Shown: positions 29,462 through 39,380 of the stretch, one piece after another
How the letters are laid out: the number at the start of each line of letters is the position of its first letter
Position numbering within the stretch: the first letter of the stretch is position 1
Assembly: GCF_038637725.1 (NCBI RefSeq)
Contig: NZ_CP152052.1
Coordinates: 2,773,501-2,837,500 of the forward strand
Length of the DNA stretch: 64,000 nt
Origin: Psychrobacillus sp. FSL H8-0483
Lineage (GTDB): Bacteria > Bacillota > Bacilli > Bacillales_A > Planococcaceae
Direction: 5' to 3'
Notes under the pieces: model-generated
The model's input: the letters and a program-made list of their open reading frames with translations, nothing else
Told to the model about the DNA's origin: nothing
Databases searched by the model: none
Translations under genes and position numbers: made by a program

Positions 29462-31063
29462 TTATTTTCGGTACTTCACTTCTCCCCCGATAACTGTCAT
29501 CTCCACATCGGTTGTCAAAAGCTCGTCAGCACTGTCCATGGAAAATGGATTACGTGACAGGACAGTCATATCGCAAAGTTTACCAATTTCGAGTGTTCCT
29601 TTGTCCATCTCCTCGTTTGTTGCGTAGGCACCTCCTAACGTAAATAATTGAACAGCCTCGTACATCGATAATCTTTCTTGCTCATTGAAACCGTTGTGAA
29701 TATCCCCATGTTTCTTTCGTGTTACAGCAGCATGAATACCAAGCAGTGGATTTAGTGGCTCAATCGGGGCATCAGAACCTCCTGCACACCATACACCAGC
29801 TTGAAGAAGTTTTTTAAACGGATAAGAATAATTTGATCTATCTTCACCTAATCTATCAACAATCCAAGGATAATCACTTGGAACAAATTTGGGTTGAATG
29901 TCAGCAATACGATGAGGATTCTTAAGTCTACTAATCAATTCTTCATTCAAAACAGAAACATGGATGAGCCTATCACGATGTCTAACAGGTTCAAATTGAT
30001 CTAATGCATCTAACACATTTGTTAAAGCTTGATCTCCAATGGTATGAATTGCAACTGGCATTTTATATTCTCTTACCACTTGAATCATTCGATATATTTC
30101 CTCATTGTTATACATGGCATTTCCGAAATTTCCTGGGTCGTCTTCGTATGTCTTTGAAAGAAGAGCTGTACGCCCCCCTAAAGCACCATCCGCATAAAAC
30201 TTAATTGCTCCAATCATTACCTTGTTATTTCCATAGCCAGCAAACATTCCAGAGCTTTTCAGTTCGTCCAAATAGGTATAGTCTATTAAAAGGTTACTTC
30301 TCGGACCAATTCCTTCTTGGTTTACTAGCTCATCGAATAGTTTATAAGTTTGATTTGCACCATCTAAATAATTCGGATCATTTGTGTGAATACCCGTTAA
30401 GCCGAGGCGAACAGCGTCATCGAGTGCCGTTTTTACTGCACTTTTTAACTGATTGTAATTCTTTTTAGGGATATGTTTTGTAACAATATTTGAAGCAGTC
30501 TCCAATAACAGACCGGTAGGTTTTTTTGTAGTAGGTTCTAAGACGACAGTACCACCATATGGAATTGCCATATTGGAGTGATATCCGCATTGTGCTAGCG
30601 CTCTGCTATTGACCAAAAATGCATGTCCGCATATTCTTGGCAAGAAAAGAGGAGAAAAAGGAGCGACATAATCAAGTTCTTCTATAGTTGGAATTCGTTT
30701 ATCCGGAAAAATATTTTCATCCCATCCACGACCTAATATCCATTCATCAGGATGTATGGATGCAGCCTTCCCTCTAACTGCAGCCAATAGTTTATCTCTT
30801 GACTTTACACCAGTAAGATCTAACTCTTGCGAATTAATGCCTACACTCGAAATGTGGAGGTGACTATCTATTAAACCTGGAAGGACGGTTCTCCCTTCTA
30901 AGTCAATAATTGTTGTTCCATTTCTCCCCCATTGAAGAAGCATATCTTCGTTATTGCCTATCTCAACGATTCTTTCATTACTTGTAACAATAGATTGTGC
31001 CATAGGTTCGTTAGGATTCATCGTATAAATATTGCCATTGATATAGATGGTTTTCAAAGTCAA
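29462..31063 (-). CDS. YtcJ-type amidohydrolase
   Basis: The 533-residue protein belongs to the amidohydrolase-3 (YtcJ/NfdA) branch. The metal site starts with GLIDSHLHIS (about 64-73), continues with a carboxylated-lysine region, AIHTIGDQAL and GSDAPIEPLNP. Such enzymes hydrolyse N-acyl or formamide-type bonds; the natural substrate is unknown. The start is TTG after AAAAGGAGAG; a second TTG two codons later is possible. With the downstream symporter it could form a uptake-and-release unit. Confidence 0.85.
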   Translation of the reverse strand: MTLKTIYINGNIYTMNPNEPMAQSIVTSNERIVEIGNNEDMLLQWGRNGTTIIDLEGRTVLPGLIDSHLHISSVGINSQELDLTGVKSRDKLLAAVRGKAASIHPDEWILGRGWDENIFPDKRIPTIEELDYVAPFSPLFLPRICGHAFLVNSRALAQCGYHSNMAIPYGGTVVLEPTTKKPTGLLLETASNIVTKHIPKKNYNQLKSAVKTALDDAVRLGLTGIHTNDPNYLDGANQTYKLFDELVNQEGIGPRSNLLIDYTYLDELKSSGMFAGYGNNKVMIGAIKFYADGALGGRTALLSKTYEDDPGNFGNAMYNNEEIYRMIQVVREYKMPVAIHTIGDQALTNVLDALDQFEPVRHRDRLIHVSVLNEELISRLKNPHRIADIQPKFVPSDYPWIVDRLGEDRSNYSYPFKKLLQAGVWCAGGSDAPIEPLNPLLGIHAAVTRKKHGDIHNGFNEQERLSMYEAVQLFTLGGAYATNEEMDKGTLEIGKLCDMTVLSRNPFSMDSADELLTTDVEMTVIGGEVKYRK

Positions 31064-31205
31064 TTACTCTCCTTTTATTTCTAAAGTAGTATCATCATTT
31101 TAAGTTGAATATTTTAAATATTCAAAAATTATTTTTTATTTGAGGAAAGTATATGAAAAAACCGAAATCAATAGAACGATTGGAATTACATCAATTATAA
31201 ATCGT

Positions 31206-31784
31206 TCAAGCTTGAACTACATTTCTAGTAAATAAACTTGTAGTAAGAGCAACAAACATGATAGTAATAACAGATAGAAACAATGTATCGGTCGATAATA
31301 AAATACCTCCAAGCAAAATAACAAATGAATCAATGAAAAAAATGAGTATCCCCACATTTATACCAGTCTTATCACATAGGAACTGCGCAATCAGATCCGT
31401 ACCTCCTGTACTCGTCCGAAACCGAAGCATTAAGCCTATGCCACTTCCCACTAAGACCCCTCCTAGAATCGAGCTATACACAGGATTAATCAAAAATAGC
31501 GAGTCATTTGTTTTTAGGAAGTCTATAAAAAGAGAAGATATTATCATGCCATGTAAACTATTGTAGAAATAATCTCTATAAGATACCCAAGCAATTATAA
31601 ATATAGGGATGCTTAAAACTATAATTGTAAGCCCAGCTTTAAGTCCCCATAAATAATTTAAAATTAATCCAATTCCAATAATTCCCCCATCCAACACCTT
31701 ATAAGGAACTAAAAAAAGATTTATCCCTAAAGATATAAGGATGCTACCGATAACAATGACGATGCTTTTTTTCACAAAATACAT
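31206..31784 (-). CDS. YitT-family membrane protein without DUF2179
   Basis: The 192-residue protein has about five hydrophobic helices. GGIIGIGLILNYLWGLKAGL and TGGTDLIAQFL are typical of the YitT/YqfU membrane domain. Full-length YitT proteins carry a C-terminal DUF2179 domain and are about 280 residues; here the protein stops after the membrane part, which is also common in relatives. ATG after TTGGAGGAATT. Function unknown. Confidence 0.82.
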   Translation of the reverse strand: MYFVKKSIVIVIGSILISLGINLFLVPYKVLDGGIIGIGLILNYLWGLKAGLTIIVLSIPIFIIAWVSYRDYFYNSLHGMIISSLFIDFLKTNDSLFLINPVYSSILGGVLVGSGIGLMLRFRTSTGGTDLIAQFLCDKTGINVGILIFFIDSFVILLGGILLSTDTLFLSVITIMFVALTTSLFTRNVVQA

Positions 31785-31905
31785 TTAAATTCCTCCAAGA
31801 ATTGGATCTGTATTTAATTTATGAAAAAACCTAACTCAAGATGTATAAAAATCCATTTATCTATTTATCCAAAGGGTATAATGTACATACTTTAAAAGAA
31901 AACAG

Positions 31906-31948
31906 AAAAAAGGCCGTAAACGTTGATTAACAACATTTACAGCCTTTT
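31906..31948 (-). terminator. Terminator of tRNA-Arg copy 1
   Basis: On the minus strand AAAAGGCTGTAAATGTTG pairs with CAACGTTTACGGCCTTTT around a short loop, followed by TTC. It lies about 20 bases past the tRNA end. Confidence 0.85.
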
Positions 31949-31966
31949 CTTTACTTATTTTATTTA

Positions 31967-32040
<74 letters not shown>

Positions 32041-32070
32041 TTATGTATGACCAAATTTGCCTACTTACCT

Positions 32071-32098
32071 ATTATAAAGGAAATTTAACAAATTTCAA
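32071..32098 (-). promoter_or_regulatory. Promoter of tRNA-Arg copy 1
   Basis: On the minus strand TTGAAA (32098-32093), 16 bases, then TATAAT (32076-32071). The -10 ends 31 bases before the tRNA. Confidence 0.7.
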
Positions 32099-32226
32099 CC
32101 CTTCAGGAAAAATTTATTTACAATTGTTTTACCTTAACTTAATACCAGTTTAGTTTTGTACTATTCTAAAACAACATATCAATTTTAAAATTAAATTCAC
32201 TGTTGTTTTTAGAAGAATATAATTTG

Positions 32227-32329
32227 TGACGAAAATCCGCAAGACTTCTGCGGAAAAACGGGCTGCCAAGACACCGCAACGAGCTTATAGGAACATATCC
32301 TAAGTTCGCCACATCCAAGTGGCAACGGG
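32227..32329 (-). repeat. GC-rich intergenic element, copy C (half copy, inverted)
   Basis: TGACGAAAATCCG at 32227 starts the element; its reverse complement matches the 3' half of copy B (GTGGCGAACTTAGGAT, TTCCTATAAGCTCGTTGCGG, GTCTTGGCAGCCCG, TTTTTCCGCAG) nearly base for base. The other half is missing after GTTGCC. It lies between two tRNA-Arg genes, right beside the copy 2 terminator. Confidence 0.85.
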
Positions 32330-32366
32330 AAAAAAACACCTCTTAATCTAATATTAGAAGATGTTT
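32330..32366 (-). terminator. Terminator of tRNA-Arg copy 2
   Basis: On the minus strand AACATCTTCTAAT pairs with ATTAGATTAAGAGGTGTT (one mismatch, two G-T pairs) and is followed by seven T. Confidence 0.75.
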
Positions 32367-32387
32367 TTTCATCGCAAGTTTCACTTA

Positions 32388-32461
<74 letters not shown>

Positions 32462-32536
32462 AACGCACCTGTCTTACCAAAGAAAATATCTATTTTGTTT
32501 TTTTGTCAGTAATTTGTCAAGGGATATTATCATTTT

Positions 32537-33688
32537 TTATTCAATTGTTTCCTCAAATGATTTTCTACCTGAATAAATCTTACCTACCACTACATTAAGA
32601 TCATTTATAGAATCTTCGCTCAATCTTACCTTTCCATCTGTTTGTTGTTCCTTCCACGTTTCCACTTTTTGTCGATACACATACTCTGATAAACGGTAAA
32701 TATCAATCTCGTTTTTTAATCCTTCTTTATACGTGTCTTCAATCTCTTTCTTCACTTGTTTGATAACACCTTTCCGTATTTCTTCGGGTGTTATTTTTCC
32801 CTGAAACTCGCTAACTAAAACATTCACTCTTATATCGATATCAAAATTGACATTATCTCTCGTAACTATCGGTTTTACTTTAACATCAAGATCATCTAAA
32901 ATTACAGTCATATAACTTTCTTCATGAGGATCTATTTTGAACGTTAATTCCGATCTAACTGTTTCCTCCGTCATCCATTGCAATCCTCTTATTTTATCTC
33001 CTTGAATAAAACCCTTAAAATCGGTCGGGGAAATCACACCTACCCCTAATATAGAAGCAGCCTTATCTAATTCTTTTTCCGTCTCCCAATTTTCTTTAAT
33101 AGTAATTAACGGGATTTTCACTTCGTAATTTGGCTCGTTTAACATAATAATTAGCTCTCGTAAATCAATAGGCTCTACTAATGAATCTTGCTTGTAAGAG
33201 TTTTCAGGATCTGAAATCTTAGACAGCGTCATCGCTTTGTTGAATATCGGTGTAAGGAGCAATACATCTTTTATTGGATCTGTCGTTGTATAGACCCATG
33301 TTTGATATCTCGTTTCTCTATATCGGATAAACCCATTAATTACCGGATTTGCATTCCCATTCTTTAATACTTCTTCCGAAAAAATAAGATAACTAAAATG
33401 CCCCCAAAAAAGCTTTAAATCCATCGATCGATACAAGCTAAAAATTGCATCATCAATAGTTTTTCCTGAGCCATGACCCACCTCTATCTGATTTAATTCA
33501 AGATTTGGTTGTTCTGACTTAGCTATATTTGCAAAATTAACAATTTGAGCATATACCTCATATTTATTATCTTTATAATCCACACCTACTCCATAAATAT
33601 AGAGCATTCTTTCAGGTTCCGTCACATCCCAACAGCCTGATATAAATGTCATTAATATAAAGAGGATAATCATTTTTATCCTTTTCAT
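32537..33688 (-). CDS. Germinant receptor C subunit, GerAC/GerKC lipoprotein
   Basis: The 383-residue protein has a lipoprotein signal ending in the lipobox ISGC (cysteine at about 19), followed by WDVTEPERMLYIYGVGVDY, the start typical of GerAC proteins. It is the lipid-anchored subunit of a spore germinant receptor in the inner spore membrane. It overlaps the A subunit gene by 4 bases (ATGA). The final helix-rich part (KVETWKEQQTDGKVRL) is usual. Third gene of the B-A-C operon. Confidence 0.93.
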   Translation of the reverse strand: MKRIKMIILFILMTFISGCWDVTEPERMLYIYGVGVDYKDNKYEVYAQIVNFANIAKSEQPNLELNQIEVGHGSGKTIDDAIFSLYRSMDLKLFWGHFSYLIFSEEVLKNGNANPVINGFIRYRETRYQTWVYTTTDPIKDVLLLTPIFNKAMTLSKISDPENSYKQDSLVEPIDLRELIIMLNEPNYEVKIPLITIKENWETEKELDKAASILGVGVISPTDFKGFIQGDKIRGLQWMTEETVRSELTFKIDPHEESYMTVILDDLDVKVKPIVTRDNVNFDIDIRVNVLVSEFQGKITPEEIRKGVIKQVKKEIEDTYKEGLKNEIDIYRLSEYVYRQKVETWKEQQTDGKVRLSEDSINDLNVVVGKIYSGRKSFEETIE

Positions 33689-35139
33689 TTCTCAGCCTCT
33701 TTTGTCCGAGTCTTATCTTGTGGATCTAAAACATTCGGACGCTTCTTATACTTCTCCGGAGACAATCTGAATAACGATTTTTTAATAGTTGTCCAACTTA
33801 AATCAGTGGCAATATTCATATAAGGAACCCCAAATATTCGGATATTCGCTAAATATAGCAACAGGAAATACAGCGCCATAAAAAATCCGAATAACCCTAA
33901 AATTGCAGTGATTAAAATAAATATAATACGCGTAATACTTACAGCTGACACAAGAGATTGGTTAACTAGTGTAAATGTCGATATGGTAGAAATCGCAATT
34001 ATAACAATCATTGCAGGACTAGTTAAACCTGCTCGTATTGCAGCATCTCCGATAATGAGTCCTCCTACAACACTTATCGTCCCACCAATTACGCTCGGAA
34101 GACGTAAGCCTGCTTCACGAAAAAGTTCAAACATTAGGAGCATTAAGAGCATTTCAATCGCGGATGGAAGAGGTAAACCTGTATTTGATTGAACTACAGT
34201 AGTAAGTAATTGAAAAGGCAGTTGATTTTGATGAAAAGTAGTCAATGCAAGCCAAAATGAAGGAAGAAGTACGCCGATTAGAATACCTGAAATACGTAGT
34301 GTCCTTTCCAATGAACTAAACGCTACAGGATATTCTGTATCCTCACCTGACTTTAAAAGTAAAAATAAATTCACAGGGGTAATAACAGCGTAAGAAACTC
34401 CATCAACTAATATGATAAACCTTCCTCGTACGAGTGATTGAACAGCGAAATCTGGTCTCCCTGTATAATCAGTCCTTGGAAAAATTTTAGAATTTTTATT
34501 CACTTCTTCCATTAAAAACTCACCACTAAAAACAATATCTGTGTCAACTTTATTCAACTGTTCTTTAATCTCATTTAATATATCTTTATTGGCGATATCG
34601 CTAAAATATAGAATGGCTACTACAGTTTTGGAACGCTTTCCTAGTATAAGTTTTTCTACGCACAACGAATTCGTAGGCAATCTCTTACGTATTAATGCGA
34701 TATTCACAGAGATATCTTCAATAAAGTTATCCCTCGGACCTTTAATGAGTACCTCCATCCTCGATTCTTCAGGATTTCTATTTGGCTTTTTAGAAATATT
34801 ACTTGAAAATAAAAGATTGCCTTCCTCGAAGTAAAGTAACAAATGTCCCTCGTATATTAAAGAAATTGCTTCCTCTTGATTCTCCACTTTTTTTAAGTCG
34901 GGTATGTGTAACTTCTCAATAATTACTTCTTCGAGTGATTGCTCCGTTATGTTGTCGCAAACTGACTGAACTCGATGTACAATGACTTCATTTAATAACT
35001 GCTGGTCAACCATCGCCTCACAAATGAGAAACTGTACTTTATGTCGATGGAATGAGTATCCCTGAAATTTAACATCCGCGGAATATTGAAATAACTGCTG
35101 CAATGCTTGCAAATCCATTGTACTTTCAGCCGATTGCAT
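33685..35139 (-). CDS. Germinant receptor A subunit, GerAA/GerKA family
   Basis: The 484-residue protein has a soluble N-terminal half of about 250 residues with VLIKGPRDNFIEDI and a membrane C-terminal half of about five helices with LPFQLLTTVVQSNTGLPLPSAIEM. This is the GerA family layout; it assembles with B and C subunits to sense germinants. C-terminus SPEKYKKRPNVL is conserved. It starts 33 bases after the B gene. Germinant specificity cannot be read. Confidence 0.94.
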   Translation of the reverse strand: MQSAESTMDLQALQQLFQYSADVKFQGYSFHRHKVQFLICEAMVDQQLLNEVIVHRVQSVCDNITEQSLEEVIIEKLHIPDLKKVENQEEAISLIYEGHLLLYFEEGNLLFSSNISKKPNRNPEESRMEVLIKGPRDNFIEDISVNIALIRKRLPTNSLCVEKLILGKRSKTVVAILYFSDIANKDILNEIKEQLNKVDTDIVFSGEFLMEEVNKNSKIFPRTDYTGRPDFAVQSLVRGRFIILVDGVSYAVITPVNLFLLLKSGEDTEYPVAFSSLERTLRISGILIGVLLPSFWLALTTFHQNQLPFQLLTTVVQSNTGLPLPSAIEMLLMLLMFELFREAGLRLPSVIGGTISVVGGLIIGDAAIRAGLTSPAMIVIIAISTISTFTLVNQSLVSAVSITRIIFILITAILGLFGFFMALYFLLLYLANIRIFGVPYMNIATDLSWTTIKKSLFRLSPEKYKKRPNVLDPQDKTRTKEAEK

Positions 35140-35172
35140 TGTCTTTTCACTTCTTTCTAAGCAATATTATAA

Positions 35173-36267
35173 TTACACGTTTTTGGCAGTTTTTCTGGAA
35201 GCGAATGCAACTATGGTTAAAAAGAGTGATAGTACGATTAAGAATACAAAAGTACATATTAAGAAATAATTTCCTTTTATTTCCAAAAACAGATCATCAT
35301 TCAACAGAGATAATGATAAGCTAAGGAAGAAGAAAGGTGGTGCGATCATCGTCCATATCCGTTTCCTATTCTCATTCAAATTGAATAGATCTACTACTAT
35401 AAACAACAAAAATCCAACTCTAATAAATGCACCTGTTAACCATTGATACACTGAGAAAAAATCCATATGTTCAATATATCTTCCTATCGTTGCAAGTCCC
35501 CATTCTTCATAAGCTGGATAACTTTGTTTAGCTGCTTCAACTGGCCCGAACTCTGTGATTGCTCCGATAAGTGGCCCCATCGTCAATCCCATTAAAATAA
35601 ATAGCATAATAGCAAAATGGTACCAGCGAATCCTGCCCTTATAGTGATGCTGAAGGAACAAAAGCAAGAGCAGTTCAACAAATCCAGATGCAGGATATAC
35701 CGCTCCTGTAACAATCGGTTGAATCCCATGTTCAAAAAAAGGTCTTAACAATTCATAATCTTTTACTTGCATATTGACAAATGCCACAAAAAATCCTAAA
35801 ACAATCACTCCGAATAAAACAAGTACATTCACGATAGCAATAGTTTGAATATTTGTTGATATAAGTAGGATGCAAAGTATTGTAAAAATGGTCAGCAAAA
35901 GTAACATTGGAGTATTTGGTAAAAATGTCGTCTTCACCCATTGCAATGTTTCTCTTATTGTAAACGCACTAAGGACGATTAAATAAAATCCAATCATATA
36001 AAGGATAATGGTATATCCGACTTTTCCAATCCTTTGTTTTAACCAATCTTTCATTGGCAACTGATGTGATTTGTTATGAACATATAATAAAAGAAATAAC
36101 CAGGGAAACATAAAGAGCCCAGCAAACAATATTGCAGCCCACCCATCTCTGCCTACAACTTGCAATATCGGAGGAATAATTGTCACATGATTCTTTAAAC
36201 CAATAACAGTCATCGATAGAAAAATTACGTGCAATATACTAATTGGTCCGACACCTGTTCCTCTCAC
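35173..36267 (-). CDS. Germinant receptor B subunit, GerAB/GerKB permease-like
   Basis: The 364-residue protein is a ten-helix member of the APC-like spore germination permease family (starting VRGTGVGPISILHVIFLSM). It is thought to bind the amino acid germinant. I start at GTG 36267, seven bases after GAGGG; an ATG six codons upstream has no ribosome binding site. It is the first gene of the operon, whereas A usually comes first. Confidence 0.92.
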   Translation of the reverse strand: MRGTGVGPISILHVIFLSMTVIGLKNHVTIIPPILQVVGRDGWAAILFAGLFMFPWLFLLLYVHNKSHQLPMKDWLKQRIGKVGYTIILYMIGFYLIVLSAFTIRETLQWVKTTFLPNTPMLLLLTIFTILCILLISTNIQTIAIVNVLVLFGVIVLGFFVAFVNMQVKDYELLRPFFEHGIQPIVTGAVYPASGFVELLLLLFLQHHYKGRIRWYHFAIMLFILMGLTMGPLIGAITEFGPVEAAKQSYPAYEEWGLATIGRYIEHMDFFSVYQWLTGAFIRVGFLLFIVVDLFNLNENRKRIWTMIAPPFFFLSLSLSLLNDDLFLEIKGNYFLICTFVFLIVLSLFLTIVAFASRKTAKNV

Positions 36268-36427
36268 TAAAAAACCCTCTATCATTTGTTGATATTATTT
36301 AGTTTTGACAATAAAACGAGATATTATAAGTTCTAGAATGAAATAATCTAAATCAACTAATGGAAATAGATAATATCGGAAAACAGAAGTAACTTATTAG
36401 AAGTGTAATAAAGTCTAGCAAAGTCAT

Positions 36428-36467
36428 AAAAAAAACCTTCCAATCAAATGATTGGAAGGTTTTTTTA
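36428..36467 (-). terminator. Terminator of tRNA-Arg copy 3
   Basis: AACCTTCCAATCA and TGATTGGAAGGTT form a perfect 13-bp stem with a 2-base gap and a run of seven T on the minus strand. Confidence 0.9.
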
Positions 36468-36480
36468 TGTATAGAATGAA

Positions 36481-36554
<74 letters not shown>

Positions 36555-36592
36555 AAGTACTCCCCACCACAAAGATAGGAAAGACAAGATTT

Positions 36593-36621
36593 ATTATATA
36601 ACGATCACAAGTTAAAGTCAA
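36593..36621 (-). promoter_or_regulatory. Promoter of tRNA-Arg copy 3
   Basis: On the minus strand TTGACT (36621-36616), exactly 17 bases, then TATAAT (36598-36593): a near-consensus sigma-A promoter 39 bases before the tRNA. Confidence 0.82.
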
Positions 36622-36628
36622 CGATATT

Positions 36629-37132
36629 TCAAGTAAAGTTAAAATTTACTTGTTCCAATAGTTTATGTTCATCGGTATAGAATAGAACACTCCATGCATT
36701 CTCCAGTTTTTGAATGATTGCATAGCTTTTTTCTTTACGCCCTCGAGGCTTATGTAAGCTGCCTGGATTCACAAACAGGATACCGTTTTGCATTTCTGTA
36801 CCGAGTAGGTGTGAATGACCAAAGCATACGATCGATGCTTGTACCTCTTGTGCTCGATAATTAAGGGGCATTAGAGTTGATTTTACGTTATGCTTATAGC
36901 CATGAACCACTAATACTTTATTATTTGCTAAATCGAATAAAGCTTCATCCTCAAAAAGCTCATCAAAGTCACAATTTCCACGAACGATATGAATGGATGT
37001 ACCTTCAAAATAAGCAGCATCTAATTCACTATCGCCACAATGGATAACCGCATCTACATCCTGGCAATGCTGAATTACTTGCTCCATCGTCTCTGTATCT
37101 CGGTGAGTATCACTAAGTACTAATAATTTCAT
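36629..37132 (-). CDS. ysnB: YsnB/YfcE-type metallophosphoesterase
   Basis: The 167-residue protein has the two-metal phosphodiesterase motifs LSDTHRDTE (6-14), HCGDSELDA (about 36-44), RGNCDF, VHGYKHN and FGHSHLLG. It hydrolyses phosphodiester bonds; the physiological substrate is unknown. It follows ysnA by 8 bases and ends the rph-ysnA-ysnB unit, as in B. subtilis. Confidence 0.92.
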   Translation of the reverse strand: MKLLVLSDTHRDTETMEQVIQHCQDVDAVIHCGDSELDAAYFEGTSIHIVRGNCDFDELFEDEALFDLANNKVLVVHGYKHNVKSTLMPLNYRAQEVQASIVCFGHSHLLGTEMQNGILFVNPGSLHKPRGRKEKSYAIIQKLENAWSVLFYTDEHKLLEQVNFNFT

Positions 37133-37140
37133 TCCCAGAC

Positions 37141-37743
37141 CTACGCATCTTGCAGCAAGTCAGTTAAATTAGAAGCAAGCTGTTTTATCGCATTTCCTCG
37201 ATGTGAAATAGCCCCTTTTTCTTCTGCTGAAAGCTCTGCCATCATCTTCTTCTCAGATGGAACATAAAATATTGGGTCATAACCGAAACCATTATTCCCT
37301 TTTCTTGCCGTAGCAATCATACCTTCACAAGTACCCCTTACAGTAAACGGCTCTTTCGTAGGAGAAGCCACAGCTATTGCACAAACAAATCTAGCAGATC
37401 GTTCTAATTCTTTAACATCTTTAAGCTCTTCTAACACTTTATCGATATTTGCTTCGTCGCTTTTATCTTCGCCTGCGTATCTTGCAGAATAGATGCCTGG
37501 ACGGCCGTCTAAGGCGTCAATCTCAAGTCCACTATCATCTGCAATGACAATTGTTTGCAGGTGATCAGCAAGGGCTGTTGCTTTTAATAGAGCGTTCTCT
37601 TCAAAAGTTGTTCCCGTCTCTTCTACGTCCATCTCTTCCGCTACATCATGTAGAGTTAACACGTCATACCCAAGTGGACCAAAAAGCGCTTCAAAATCCT
37701 TTGCTTTTCCTTTATTTTTCGTCGCTATTATAATTTTTTTCAT
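37141..37743 (-). CDS. ysnA: XTP/dITP pyrophosphatase
   Basis: The enzyme removes non-canonical purine triphosphates (dITP, XTP) from the nucleotide pool. It starts [18 protein letters not shown] and has the active-site [11 protein letters not shown] and [11 protein letters not shown] with SHRGNA. 200 residues is normal for the RdgB/HAM1 family. It overlaps rph by 4 bases (ATGA), so translation is coupled. Confidence 0.95.
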   Translation of the reverse strand: MKKIIIATKNKGKAKDFEALFGPLGYDVLTLHDVAEEMDVEETGTTFEENALLKATALADHLQTIVIADDSGLEIDALDGRPGIYSARYAGEDKSDEANIDKVLEELKDVKELERSARFVCAIAVASPTKEPFTVRGTCEGMIATARKGNNGFGYDPIFYVPSEKKMMAELSAEEKGAISHRGNAIKQLASNLTDLLQDA

Positions 37744-38501
37744 TCGAAATCAAGTCCTTTCTCCCCGATTTTAGACGCTAGTTCTCCTAGTGCCTCACGT
37801 TGGATAGCCATCAGTTGTTGAATTCCAATTTCACCAAACTCCAATAACTCCAGCAATTCCTTTTTAGAGAAGGTTGCTTCTTCACCAGTTCCTTGAAGCT
37901 CTACATATTCCCCATTACTTGTTTGGACAATATTCATATCAACAGAAGCAGAAGAATCCTCCTCATAATTTAAATCTAACACAACTCCAACGTTTTCAAT
38001 TACTCCTACGCTTGTCGCAGCTAAATACTCACGTACCGGAAATTTAGGAAGTTGTTTCCTGTCATATAACTTTCCAAGGGCTATCGTTAATGCAACAAAT
38101 GCTCCTGTAATACTTGCTGTTCGAGTTCCACCATCCGCTTGAATAACATCACAATCAATCCAAATCGTTTTTTCTCCAATGACTTCTAAGTCAACTACGG
38201 AGCGCAATGCTCGTCCAATAAGACGTTGGATCTCCATTGTACGACCAGTTACTTTCCCTTTGGAAGACTCACGTTGCGTACGTGATTCTGTGGCACGTGG
38301 TAGCATTGAGTATTCCGCCGTGATCCATCCTTTACCTTGTCCTCTTAAAAATGGGGGTACACGATCTTCAATCGTCGCATTACAAATAACCTTAGTTTGT
38401 CCTACTGTTATTAAAACAGATCCTTCTGGATGCATTAAATAATCCGTTTCAATCTGTACATCTCTCAATTGCTTAACTTCTCTTCCATCAGTTCTAATCA
38501 T
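37740..38501 (-). CDS. rph: Ribonuclease PH
   Basis: RNase PH is a phosphorolytic 3'-5' exoribonuclease that trims tRNA precursors. The 253 residues contain [14 protein letters not shown] and the phosphate-binding [18 protein letters not shown], with [22 protein letters not shown] after AAAAAGGAGCT. In B. subtilis gerM lies between racE and rph; here only about 70 bases separate them. Confidence 0.96.
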   Translation of the reverse strand: MIRTDGREVKQLRDVQIETDYLMHPEGSVLITVGQTKVICNATIEDRVPPFLRGQGKGWITAEYSMLPRATESRTQRESSKGKVTGRTMEIQRLIGRALRSVVDLEVIGEKTIWIDCDVIQADGGTRTASITGAFVALTIALGKLYDRKQLPKFPVREYLAATSVGVIENVGVVLDLNYEEDSSASVDMNIVQTSNGEYVELQGTGEEATFSKKELLELLEFGEIGIQQLMAIQREALGELASKIGEKGLDFE

Positions 38502-38573
38502 AAATAGCTCCTTTTTATATACCCTTACGCAAAAGAAGACCCCGCTATATCGAGGATTCTCAAGCTAACAGGG

Positions 38574-39371
38574 TCAATTGAATGAAATTGTTCGTACATC
38601 TGCATTCGGTAACTCTAACCACTTCTCTACAATTGTTTTAAATATTGGTACCGAGCCTGACGTATAAAATACAGGTGTTTTCACTTCTTTTATCGGATTG
38701 TGCATTTGGTGGTAATCTAAGTATTCCATGACATCATGAGCCGTTTCTTCTGCAGAGGAAAGCACACTAACATTATTCCCTACTACTTCTTCGATATGCT
38801 TTTGTAATAATGGATAATGCGTACATCCAAGAATAACCGTATCAAATTGCTCTGCCCTTAATGGCAATAACGTTTCAAATACCATATTGCGAGCAAATTC
38901 CCCTTCATATTCATTACTTTCTACGAGTGGAACAAACGTAGGGCAGGCAAGTGGTATGACTTTACTTGACGTATTCAAAGCCGCTATAGCTTTTTCGTAC
39001 GCCCCGCTCTTAATCGTACCGCTTGTACCCAACACTACAATTTCATTTCTTTTTGTAGCTTTAATAGCTGCTCTCGCTCCTGGAAAAATAACACCAATAA
39101 CAGGAAAAGGCATTTTATTGTTTAATGAATTAAGCGCCACTGCTGTAGCTGTGTTACAGGCTATAACAAGCATTTTTATATTCATTTTAGACAAAGCAAT
39201 GGCCAATTGCCATGTAAATTTCCGTACTTCTTCACTTGATCTTGGTCCATATGGACATCTAGCTGTATCGCCAATATAAATTATTTCTTCATTAGGTAGA
39301 AGTTGCATAATTTCTTTTGCAACGGTTAAACCACCGACTCCAGAGTCTATAACACCGATTGGGGCATTCAC
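38574..39371 (-). CDS. racE: Glutamate racemase
   Basis: RacE supplies D-glutamate for peptidoglycan. Active cysteines are in VIACNTATAV (about 72) and LGCTHYPLLQ (about 184), with PIGVIDSGVGGLTV at the start and YIGDTARCPYGPRS. The start is GTG after GAGGAATT. 265 residues. A weak hairpin (GACCC/GGGTC, 38538-38575) overlaps the stop codon and may end its message before rph. Confidence 0.95.
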   Translation of the reverse strand: MNAPIGVIDSGVGGLTVAKEIMQLLPNEEIIYIGDTARCPYGPRSSEEVRKFTWQLAIALSKMNIKMLVIACNTATAVALNSLNNKMPFPVIGVIFPGARAAIKATKRNEIVVLGTSGTIKSGAYEKAIAALNTSSKVIPLACPTFVPLVESNEYEGEFARNMVFETLLPLRAEQFDTVILGCTHYPLLQKHIEEVVGNNVSVLSSAEETAHDVMEYLDYHQMHNPIKEVKTPVFYTSGSVPIFKTIVEKWLELPNADVRTISFN

Positions 39372-39380
39372 TTTAATTCC

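Noticed and set aside
31154-31201. 15-codon frame MKKPKSIERLELHQL after GAGGAAAG
   Set aside because: The site is good but the frame is very short, runs into the 3' end of the YitT gene and may be part of a hairpin (GAACGATT/AATCGTTC). Not enough to call a gene.
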